64,000 nt of DNA from Trichopria drosophilae (lineage: Eukaryota > Arthropoda > Insecta > Hymenoptera > Diapriidae), in NCBI GenBank assembly GCA_030407085.1, contig CM059582.1:211450001-211514000 (forward strand), in the 5' to 3' direction. Made by a program: the position numbers and the translations under genes. The first letter of the stretch is position 1. Each line of letters begins with the position of its first letter. Shown one piece after another: positions 55,771 to 64,000 of the stretch. The notes under the pieces were generated by a model. The model was not told the DNA's origin. It searched no databases and saw only the letters and a list, made by a program, of their open reading frames with translations.

Positions 55771-56844
55771 CTAATTTATAAGATGTTCGAATTGAAGTCC
55801 TTCAGCAACTTGACAATATCCCAATCGTGCATAGAAGTTATCATAAACTTTTTGCAGCATTTCTTGAGATACTGTATTAGAACCTTGAATTATTTTTTCT
55901 TTCAACTCATCAATGTCTTTTGGTTTCGTTTCGTAGACCTTGTTCTTCAAGAAACCCCAGTAAAAATAGTCCAGAGGAGTTAGATCAGGTGACCTCGGTG
56001 GCCACTCGATCGAACCCCTCCTACCAATCCAACGTCGGGGGAAAATATTATTTAATAGATTGCGTACAATCAAACCAAAATGACAAGGAGCTCCATCCTG
56101 TTGAAACCAGACATTATCAAACGCTATACCAGCAATATTTCGTATTGCCGGTATAATCTGGTTATTTAACAAATTACAGTACCTTTCAGCCGTGAAATTC
56201 TCTTCAACGAAGAAAGGCCCAACAATTTGATTGCACAAAATGCCAGCCCAAACATTGATTTTCTGTGGATGTTGTGTGTGAGTATCTCTCATCCAATGAG
56301 GATTTTCGTCCGACCAATATCGTAGGTTGTGCCTATTAACTTCTCCACTCAACTGAAACGTAGCTTCATCAGAGAAGCATATCCAGAAAGGAAATAATTC
56401 ATTTTCGTCACAACGTCTCATCATTTCCTCACAAAATTCTAATCTCCGATCGAAGTCATCTTCCGAAAGTTCTTGTACATATTTTATTTTATATGGATGG
56501 AACTTATTTGCTTTTAATATTTCATGGACAGACGATTTGCCGATACCAGTGGCTTGCGCAATCTTTCTTACCGAAGTATGGACGTCCTCAACGACACTTG
56601 CACAGACCGCTAAACTGTTGTCTTCGTTCGTGGACGTTTTTGGTCTTCCTGATTTTGGTCGATCATTGACAGAGCCAGTATCTTGAAACCGAGAAACAGT
56701 CTTACAAACAGTTGATTTGCAAATAGGTAGACGATCAGGATGGGTATCATTAAATTGGCGGACGACTTGTTCGTATGTTCTTTTTTTATCGCCGCATCCT
56801 CGCAGAATAAGGATTTCGATCCTTTCTTTTTGTGTCAAAGACAT
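55771..56844 (-). CDS. Tc1/mariner-superfamily transposase, 357 aa, intact
   Basis: Uninterrupted frame MSLTQKERIEILILRGCGDK to EGLQFEHLIN. N-terminal helix-turn-helix regions include SKSTVCKTVSRFQDTGSVND with the linker SGRPKTS, and TGIGKSSVHEILKANKFHPY. The catalytic aspartates lie in ICFSDEATFQLSG, VWFQQDGAPCHFG and WPPRSPDLTPLDYFYWGFL, with 36 residues between the second and third as in the other two elements here. Sequence outside the core differs strongly from the 21406-22488 protein, so the two are separate families. It should excise and integrate its own element at TA. The first ATG is used, and the gene is oriented inward from the right TIR. Confidence 0.9.
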   Translation of the reverse strand: MSLTQKERIEILILRGCGDKKRTYEQVVRQFNDTHPDRLPICKSTVCKTVSRFQDTGSVNDRPKSGRPKTSTNEDNSLAVCASVVEDVHTSVRKIAQATGIGKSSVHEILKANKFHPYKIKYVQELSEDDFDRRLEFCEEMMRRCDENELFPFWICFSDEATFQLSGEVNRHNLRYWSDENPHWMRDTHTQHPQKINVWAGILCNQIVGPFFVEENFTAERYCNLLNNQIIPAIRNIAGIAFDNVWFQQDGAPCHFGLIVRNLLNNIFPRRWIGRRGSIEWPPRSPDLTPLDYFYWGFLKNKVYETKPKDIDELKEKIIQGSNTVSQEMLQKVYDNFYARLGYCQVAEGLQFEHLIN

Positions 56845-57689
56845 AGTATGCCAAATTACAACAGGAGGCAGAATACAGAATGTATCGAAATGGAAGAAAT
56901 ATGAAGCAAAGAATGAAGAAATAAAAGAAATATAAAAAATTAGAAGAAATTCAAATGTTAGAGAAACATTACATTAAGTATCAAATAGCGAGAACGAAGA
57001 GAATTGCGATTTTTTGCGGTACGAATTTGACCAAGTTTTCGACAAGAGTGACGCTCGCATGTGTAATTTTCACAAAGCTGAAAAATAACCGAGACCTTGA
57101 CTCATTCAAACAATAGAGCTTAACTAATACTAAGACGTGCTGTTTTGATTTGGACGCTGACGATGTTCGATTATTGACTACTTTCTCTGTAACACTGGCA
57201 GTTGAAAAAATCGACCGAGTGTATGCAATGGGTTTCCGCAAGCGATACCTACAGTACTTTCACACAAGTATACAAAATCACAGTCATGCAAGAAAGCCAT
57301 AACACCATATGCGGATTTGGTCACCATTTACGCTATTCGGATACACGACATTCACTTCCTCGTAGAATAAGGATGTCGATTCTTCATTTTTCTGTCAAAA
57401 ACTTTGTATGCACAATTACAAGGGGGGAGCGAATAAAGAATTTTAATATCTGGAAGAAAAGGTAAGCAAATACATTAAAAAAAAACATAAAAAAATTTAA
57501 TAGTGAAGAATAAAAAAAAGGTAAAAAACAGAAATCAAATAAAAAAAAAAGTAAAACAGAAGATTCTCAAAATCGTCTACCTCCTCGCGGTGAGAATCGG
57601 TAAACTAGAAATATTTAAAGGCAAAAGACGTTATTTAAAATTCTGAAAACGTGGTATGCTATTCCATGTACGTCAAGTTAAATATTTTT

Positions 57690-58544
57690 TAGTAATTTTT
57701 TAATTTCGCAGATTGCAGCTCCATCTGTTAACAAAAATAATTATAATAGGTAAAATTTACGTAACTTTTTCTGAAGAAGAGAAATCTGCAATAAAATTTG
57801 GGAGTTCCCATTTAAAATTTTTAAGTTTCCCCCTCCATCACCCCCAGCCTGTGGGGGTGGGGGGTCGTGTTAGGTGTCACTGGATAGCTCTCTTGAAACC
57901 ATTAAATACGTGTGTTTTTACTTTTTTGATCCGTTGTGTTTTTCGCGAGATTTTTAAAACTTTTTAGAATAATTTTTTAATTTCGTTGATTACAGCGCCA
58001 TCTGTCAACAAAAACAATTATAATGGTAGGCAAAATTTACGTAACTTTTTCTGAGGAAGCAAAATCTGCAATAAAAATTGGGGGTTCCCATTTAAAATTT
58101 TGAAGTTACCCCCTCTATCACCCCCAGCGGGTGGGGGTGGGGGGTTGTGTTAGGTGTCACTGGATAGCTCTCTTGAAACCATTGAATACGTGTGTTTTTA
58201 CTTTTTTGATCCGTTGTGTTTTTCGCGAGATTTTTAAAACTTTTTAGAATAATTTTTTAATTTCGTTGATTACAGCGCCATCTGTCAACAAAAACAATTA
58301 TAATGGTAGGCAAAATTTACGTAACTTTTTCTGAGGAAGCAAAATCTGCAATAAAAATTGGGGGTTCCCATTTAAAATTTTTAAGTTACCCCCTCTATCA
58401 CCCCCAGCGGGTGGGGGTGGGGGGTTGTGTTAGGTGTCACTGGATAGCTCTCTTGAAACCATTGAATACGTGTATTTTTACTTTTTCGATTCGATGTCGA
58501 TTTTCCGAGATATTTGAGTGTTTCCATACTTTTCGGACACCCTG
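57690..58544. repeat. three tandem 280-bp subterminal units
   Basis: Each unit runs from a CGCCATCTGTCAACAAAAAC-type start through TTTACGTAACTTTTTCTGA, ACCCCCTCTATCACCCCCAG and GTGTTAGGTGTCACTGGATA. Units two and three are almost identical, while unit one is more diverged. The last unit ends in the element terminus. Confidence 0.8.
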
Positions 58545-60183
58545 TATATATATATTAGGCCAGTACAGTGCGGTTTTGCCTAGAAATCCTATTAACTTCA
58601 TCCCAAAAATCTGAAAATTTGAATTTAGATAGTAATAACCATCTAGTCAAAAGTCTCCCCAACGCCGAGTTACGCTTTTACCTAGGGGGTGAATACCACC
58701 CCTTCTCGAGGGTGAATGATTAAAAAAAATTTTTTTTTTCGGGAATCGATAGTTCAACTCATTTTGAGTAAATTTTCTTCTATAAACTTTTTTCCTAAAG
58801 CTAACCCTTTCTGTGTTATTCTCAGTTGAAATTTCCAAAAAAAAAACACTTTTTTCAATGGTTTTTTTTAAATTACGCAAAAAGTTTCAACTTTATCGTA
58901 AAAGCTCTAACCAACAAATTTGTAGCTGATAAAAAAACAAAAAGAATGGTTTTTTTTTTTTATATAGACCCAATATTAACCAAGTAACGGCTTGCAGAAA
59001 TTGTTTTTTTTTTTTTAGGGTAAAAATTTAAACTTTGGAAGTCAAGTAATAAAATATTGATGCATTTTTGGAAAAAAATGTATACAAACTTTTTTAAAGT
59101 GCTTAAAAAGACCTTTATTTTTGTTTTTTATAAAAACCTGTAGCATAAAAATTGACCGAGTTATGATGAAAATAAGATGAATACGTATTTTTTTTTACAA
59201 AAAAAAGTATAAAAACAACCCCCTAATTATCACCCTAATTGAAATTAATTTTTACCCTTCTACAAATTTGTTTATTTGTACATAACTATTGAGTTCCATG
59301 TAGTTTCGCTATAAAAAAAAATTTACTTTAGAAACGGTGGGAGTTCAAAGTGCTTTTCACATTTTCACAAATACGAAAAATCCGACCTTACAGTCAATGT
59401 AACTCGGAAAATAAATATGATACGCAAAAATTACAAGGTGTCGAAAAGTTTGTATTTTTTTCAATGAATAATTCCCTATTTTTTTTTTTTTTTTTTCTGT
59501 ACAATTATCTGAGATATAGCCTCCCAAAACTCAAAGTAATACGTAACTAGTACCGATTTTTAGCCCTTTAAACCACCTCCGTTCTCAGAATAAGGGTTGA
59601 AAAAAATTGAAATCAACATGAATTTGTAGCTCTTGAATTTCCCTTTAAAATGGTTTTTTTAAAAAATCTCTAGCTTCAAAATTGAAGAAATTATAGTTAA
59701 AAAAGTGTGGAGTAATTTTTTTAGAAAATTTCGACGATTGATATTTCGTCGTATAGAGAAGATTCAACTTCATATACAATCAGGTACTGTAGAGTATACA
59801 TGCCTGTAAATGTATATTAGTATATATAGATATGTTTGTATGTGTGTGAGTGAGTTTGTACGTGTGCGTGAGTTTATATACATATATATGTATACTCACA
59901 TATAAACCTATTCACGCGTTTGTACATAAACAGATGCAGGAATTTAGGAGCAGTGAATTTCGGAGCAGTGAAAGTTGTGGTCACGTTTTTGTATACATTA
60001 TATTACAGCTATTCTATATGAAGTATACACGTGGTGGTGTAGAATATTTTACATAGTCTTTAAAAAATAATTGTGTTAAATAATATCTGCGAACAACTAA
60101 TTGTCTTGTAAGTGAGAAAAAACTAAACTTTTATTTTAAATTTCTACGTTTTAATAATATCTAATAAATAATATCCTGTTGCA
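58545..60183. other. AT-rich low-complexity flank, no gene
   Basis: Long A and T homopolymers, with short TATATA and GTGTGTGAGTG tracts (59820-59900). Near 59940 the words GGAGCAGTGAA repeat. No coding frame of substance, and no recognisable TIR for the gene that follows. Confidence 0.5.
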
Positions 60184-60184
60184 G

Positions 60185-60535
60185 TATAAATTGGTGTGTA
60201 AACCATCGGATATTACTCAAGGAGGTTATACATGGAGCGCATGGGCTGATTACATGGTAATAAATAATTGTATTATTTAATGTAAAATTTTAAACTTTTT
60301 TGATATAAAAATATTGAATATTTTATTTATTATTTTCTCATTATTTTTTTGTGCTGCAAAATGCTACTTTAGTATAAATTGGTGTGTAAACCATCGGATG
60401 TAAACTCAAGGAGTATACAGATAGAGTACTTGGATTGATTACAGGTAATAAATAATTGTATTATTGAATGTAAAATATTAAACTTTTTTGATATAAAAAT
60501 ATTGAATATTTTATGTATTGTTTTCTCATTAACAG
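60185..60535 (+). promoter_or_regulatory. duplicated 72-nt leader exon and introns upstream of the large ORF
   Basis: Two copies of a 72-nt segment (60185-60256 and 60373-60444) share TATAAATTGGTGTGTAAACC. Each is preceded by AG (TTGCAG, CTTTAG) and followed by GTAATAAATAATTG, i.e. acceptor and donor. The following intron-like DNA is also repeated, giving a 188-bp period. The last one ends CTCATTAACAG at 60535, 37 nt before the ATG of the large ORF. This looks like a tandem duplication of an untranslated first exon with its intron. TATAAATTGG could instead be a duplicated TATA element. Confidence 0.5.
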
Positions 60536-60572
60536 GATTGATCTATAAATAGCTTCTCTTCTTTGGTTTACT

Positions 60573-63500
60573 ATGGACGAGCCCAGTACCAGTGGCAGTA
60601 CTGATAATTCAGATATAAAGTGCTCCATTTGCTCTTCTGACACTCATGAAACAATTATTGAAGTTAAAACTCCAAAGGGGAAACAATCTGTGAAAAAATC
60701 TTCTATTGAACGTCAAGATAATTTATTATCAAATATTGATCTTGAAGAACCATTGTTTGTTCATCCTTCATGCAGGAAAGTTTATGTAAATGTAAAAAAA
60801 ACTTATACTGCTAAAAGAAAAAATGAAGAAAGGAAATCTTTGAGTACAAGTCCTCCAAAAAGAAAATTGAGAAAATCTAGTGATAGTGTTAACTCTTCTA
60901 ATGAGAATATTGATGTTTTCAAATGGAAAGAAGAATGTTTTATTTGTGAGAAGGAAGCTAACATAGAAAATGAAAAAAAAAAGAAAACTTTTCAAAGAAA
61001 GAAGATTGTATTGATTTCCTCACTTGATATTATACAAAACTTGAAAACAATAATTGCTGCAAGAAACGATGATTTCCACCGGAAAATGTGGACGCGTCTT
61101 CAAGGAGCCCCATCAAATATTATTGACTTAGGAGCAAGATATCATCGGGACTGCTATCAGAAATTGCTTGATGCGATAAATTTTAAACCGTTAGAAAAAA
61201 AAGATGTTTATTCGGAAAAATTGAATAATGCAATGGAAGAAATATACAGTTTTTTATTATCAAGTTATGAGTGTCAATTTGATATGGCTCAGCTCAGGGG
61301 AGCTATAAAAAACAGTGACGTTATTCCTAATGAAAAGACAATTATATCACGATTAAAGAGTAAATTTGGTGAAAAGATTGTTGTTTCTAGTAAAATGGGA
61401 GGTACTACTTATGTATGTTTTACGAATGATTTATACGATATACTCTCTACGGCTTGGTATAATAGAAAAAAATCTGACTCTGTCGAAGGAGAAGAAAATC
61501 GTGTAGTTGATTCTGCTGCTGAATTAATACGCAGAAAAATTAGATCAACAATATGTCGTACAGATCAGTATCCTGCAAGTGATGAAATGCTAACGGATGT
61601 AAATCGAAATATTCCGCCGCAACTACTCAGACTTTTAACACACGTTATTTACAAGGATAAAGAGCAAAGTTTCGACAATGAGTACTTGTACTCGAAAAAA
61701 ATAACATCAATCGCCCATGCTATCATGTCTGCTGCTCGTCCAGTGAGTTTTATTTCTCCACTGCAACTTGCTACAGGCATAGCATTTCATAGAAAATTTG
61801 GCTCTCGAAAAATCATTGAAATATGTCATGGGCTTGGATTTAGCAGTAGTTACAGTGAAGTAGGAAGGTATGAAGTTTGCGCTACTCTTCAGTCAAACCG
61901 ATCCCTTAAAGATCCTTTCGTTCAAATAGTATCAGATAACAGTGATTTTAATATCTGCACAATAGATGGTAGAAATACATTTCACTTTTTAGGATCAATT
62001 GAAATTATTTCACCTGCTACTGCTTTACAAAAGAGATTACCAATAAAGCGCATTCCGCTTTCAGAAATTCCCAAAGTCTCTGAATTGGTTGCAGACAACA
62101 AAATACATATAGAATTATATACTAAAAAAGCTGGAAGTGGTTTACAAAATATCGTAGTTGAAAGCTTCAGTAAAGATCCATCGTTCAACCAAACAGTACT
62201 GGATAAATTGAATATTTTGTGGTTGTATTTGAAGTATGTTAGAAATTACGATTTCATAGGATGGAATGGATTCATGTCTATGCTGACTAGTTGTCAAACG
62301 AATTATGCAGTGTCAAAAATAAATTTTTTACCCTTCATTAATGGATCGCCCAGTGATTATAGTACATTATACACAGTTTTGAAATATGCATCTGATATAA
62401 TGCAGAATGAAGGCATGAAAAGTCTAATTATTACCTTTGATCAGCCATTATACATCAAAGCTCGAGATATTGTTGCAGCATCGAATTTTTATGGTGTTCA
62501 AATCATCGTTCGTCTTGGATGCTTTCATTTACTTATGTCTTTTATGGGTTGTATTGGTTATATAATGGCTGGAAGTGGACTTAAAGACATATTGAGTGTT
62601 ATATTTGCAGAAGGGTCAGTCGATAAAATTTTAGACGGCCATTCATATGCACGTGCAGTGCGAGCGCACTTTATCTTGCAACAGGTCCTATCCATGTTCA
62701 TAATAGAGGAATTAAAAAAAGATAATGCTGAGTTCAATAACCTATTAATTGATGAACACGCTTTCTCTTTTGATATGGACATAGATCGAATTCAAAATAA
62801 TGAAAATTTTGAAAAAATATCAAAACTTTACCAATCAAAAATCGATGAAATTGAAAAAAGAGGAAAAACTTGCAAACTTTGGATACTGTATTATAAAATG
62901 GTATCTCTTCTAAGAAAAATCATAGCAGCTGAAAGAATGGGAAACTGGAAATTACACCTGGAATGTGTAGAATTGGCAATACCTTTTTTCCATGCAGCAG
63001 GTCACTTCAACTATGCAAAATCTGCTCGATTATACTTGCAGGATATGCGGAATTTGCATAAAACAATGGATCCCGTAGAGTTTAAAAAATTTACAGATGA
63101 TGGGTACTTTACTTCCCGAAGAAGCAACGCATTTTTCTCTGGAATTTTCTCGGATCAAACCATAGAGCAGACTTTGATGAGAGCCATGAGCGTTGAAGGT
63201 GGTCCATTTAAACGTGGAGCAACAACAAGCGTTGTTCTTAAATGGATAAAAGGTGTTATATACACAAAAGATATCATCGAGTGCTTAGAAGAATATTGTA
63301 ATGTCCAGTTCAGTAAAAGTCACCAACACGTAGATGCTAGAGATGCTAGTATTAACAAGGACAAAAAAGATGTATTAGCTGTGAAACAATTCTTATCAGA
63401 CAATAACCCATTTGAAGACGTTGACATTTTACAAAATATCGTCACGGGATTAGTTGGGACAGAAGAAATTAACTGCTATGACGCTTTTAAAATTGGTATT

Positions 63501-64000
63501 GAAACAATGAAGGCAATCAATGGTTTGAATTTTAGCGAAATTAAATTATCAAAAAAAAGCAAGGTTATTCCGTTACTTGCAGTTAATAATAAAATAAAAA
63601 TTGGTGAGAAATATGTACCCGTTGATCCATTGCTATTGTTTCAAAGAATATGCGTAATGAAGAAAAGTGACGAAGAATTGGAATCATATATGAAGTTTGA
63701 ATTAGCACCTTACCCTCTCTCACTGTTCGATGAAGTTGGTATGAGGAAAGGTACCAAATCATCTTTGTTTTCTTCATTCAAAAATCTAGACATTACCTTG
63801 CAAAAAGAAAATTGTAAGTACTACGTCGATGGAGGTATGTTACTATATAAAGTTAAATGGCCAACCCATTGCAAATATGAAAAGGTTTTTCAAGAACACG
63901 TCAACTATTTAAAAAGAAACTTTGGAAATAACATTACAGTTGTTTTTGACAATTACAGTGACGATGGTAATAAATCTTCCGAAAGATATCGTCGATCCCT
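60573..64000 (+). CDS. very large uncharacterised zinc-motif protein, 3' end outside window
   Basis: From ATG 60573 the frame is open to the last base (1,142 full codons, no stop, no intron needed). The N-terminus carries two CxxC/HxxC modules: C17, C20 with H64, C67 (CSIC and HPSC), and C122, C125 with H191, C194 (CFIC and HRDC). A basic linker, SPPKRKLRK, lies between them. Later landmarks are SAARPVSFISPLQLATGIAF, FLPFINGSPSDYSTLYTVLK, SLIITFDQPLYIKARDIV, VRLGCFHLLMSFMGCIGYIM, SGIFSDQTIEQTLMRAMS and, near the cut, TVVFDNYSDDG. I recall similar long multi-copy genes in arthropod and cnidarian genomes, in which a nuclease-like region may follow, but I cannot name the family. Absence of lesions over 3.4 kb in a repeat-rich region implies recent selection or recent arrival. 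Confidence 0.8.
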   Translation, partial: MDEPSTSGSTDNSDIKCSICSSDTHETIIEVKTPKGKQSVKKSSIERQDNLLSNIDLEEPLFVHPSCRKVYVNVKKTYTAKRKNEERKSLSTSPPKRKLRKSSDSVNSSNENIDVFKWKEECFICEKEANIENEKKKKTFQRKKIVLISSLDIIQNLKTIIAARNDDFHRKMWTRLQGAPSNIIDLGARYHRDCYQKLLDAINFKPLEKKDVYSEKLNNAMEEIYSFLLSSYECQFDMAQLRGAIKNSDVIPNEKTIISRLKSKFGEKIVVSSKMGGTTYVCFTNDLYDILSTAWYNRKKSDSVEGEENRVVDSAAELIRRKIRSTICRTDQYPASDEMLTDVNRNIPPQLLRLLTHVIYKDKEQSFDNEYLYSKKITSIAHAIMSAARPVSFISPLQLATGIAFHRKFGSRKIIEICHGLGFSSSYSEVGRYEVCATLQSNRSLKDPFVQIVSDNSDFNICTIDGRNTFHFLGSIEIISPATALQKRLPIKRIPLSEIPKVSELVADNKIHIELYTKKAGSGLQNIVVESFSKDPSFNQTVLDKLNILWLYLKYVRNYDFIGWNGFMSMLTSCQTNYAVSKINFLPFINGSPSDYSTLYTVLKYASDIMQNEGMKSLIITFDQPLYIKARDIVAASNFYGVQIIVRLGCFHLLMSFMGCIGYIMAGSGLKDILSVIFAEGSVDKILDGHSYARAVRAHFILQQVLSMFIIEELKKDNAEFNNLLIDEHAFSFDMDIDRIQNNENFEKISKLYQSKIDEIEKRGKTCKLWILYYKMVSLLRKIIAAERMGNWKLHLECVELAIPFFHAAGHFNYAKSARLYLQDMRNLHKTMDPVEFKKFTDDGYFTSRRSNAFFSGIFSDQTIEQTLMRAMSVEGGPFKRGATTSVVLKWIKGVIYTKDIIECLEEYCNVQFSKSHQHVDARDASINKDKKDVLAVKQFLSDNNPFEDVDILQNIVTGLVGTEEINCYDAFKIGIETMKAINGLNFSEIKLSKKSKVIPLLAVNNKIKIGEKYVPVDPLLLFQRICVMKKSDEELESYMKFELAPYPLSLFDEVGMRKGTKSSLFSSFKNLDITLQKENCKYYVDGGMLLYKVKWPTHCKYEKVFQEHVNYLKRNFGNNITVVFDNYSDDGNKSSERYRRS

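Larger units (their letters stand above)
55231..58544 (-). mobile_element. complete Tc1/mariner-type element 3 with tandem 280-bp units in one TIR
   Basis: Ends CAGGGTGTCCGAAAAGTATG (55231) and complement ending 58544, both in TA-repeat flanks. The TIR continues inward over several hundred bp (CAGTGACACCTAACACAACC; ATTCTCAAAATCGTCTACCT at 57563 against its complement near 55600). On the right side the subterminal unit is present three times with a 280-bp period (starts near 57711, 57991 and 58271), but only once on the left. It carries an intact minus-strand transposase. Confidence 0.88.

Noticed and set aside
60544..60552. TATAAATAG as a TATA box for the large ORF
   Set aside because: It is only 21 bp before the ATG, too close for a normal start site plus leader, and a better explanation of the leader is the upstream exon-intron structure.

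Overview
The window looks like repeat-dense, AT-rich insect genomic DNA. The evidence is remnants of a distal antenna-like (Psq-domain) gene, many Tc1/mariner-type elements with CAGGGTG ends, a GIY-YIG Penelope-like element, LINEs and many palindromic MITEs. Order cannot be fixed from sequence; Hymenoptera is a guess. Almost everything recognisable is mobile DNA, much of it nested, and no bacterial-type gene is present.

Layout. 1-2.8 kb: a broken distal antenna-like gene with shuffled flanks, a TTAA-flanked MITE, a 5'-truncated Penelope-like element and a LINE fragment. 2.82-3.32 kb: a perfect 16-bp C15A array of 500 bp, seen again at 32.46-32.96 kb; both look like filled scaffold gaps. 3.3-11.4 kb: a 142-bp satellite, inverted near 10.99 kb, with a 5.7-kb Jockey/CR1-type LINE inserted; its ORF1 is open and its ORF2 is dead and carries a foldback MITE. 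11.8-15.4 kb and 26.4-28 kb: two copies of an LTR-like element with primer-binding sites but no gag-pol. 17.45-26.15 kb: a nested block in which an unclassified element with CACGGTGC ends splits an old LINE copy, carries a spliced transposase-like gene (frameshifted), and was hit by two different mariner-type elements, one with an intact transposase. 28-34.6 kb: gene-poor DNA, inverted repeat blocks, the second C15A array and a 505-codon R4/Dong-like reverse transcriptase. 35.8-36.8 kb: two phase-compatible small exons of a possible host gene, with a MITE abutting one splice acceptor. 37.4-44.1 kb: nested foldback elements, one inside a tRNA-like sequence. 44.15-55.17 kb: a giant palindrome with arms of 5.3 and 5.7 kb, each carrying the same distal antenna-like pseudogene and the same nested MITE. 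55.2-58.5 kb: a third complete mariner-type element with an intact transposase. 60.2-64.0 kb: a duplicated 72-nt leader exon followed by an open reading frame of at least 1,142 codons that runs off the window.

The coding potential that may still be active is the two intact mariner-type transposases (21406-22488 and 55771-56844), the LINE ORF1, and the very large zinc-motif ORF at the right edge. That ORF and the nested 17.45-26.15 kb element are the best candidates for something poorly described.
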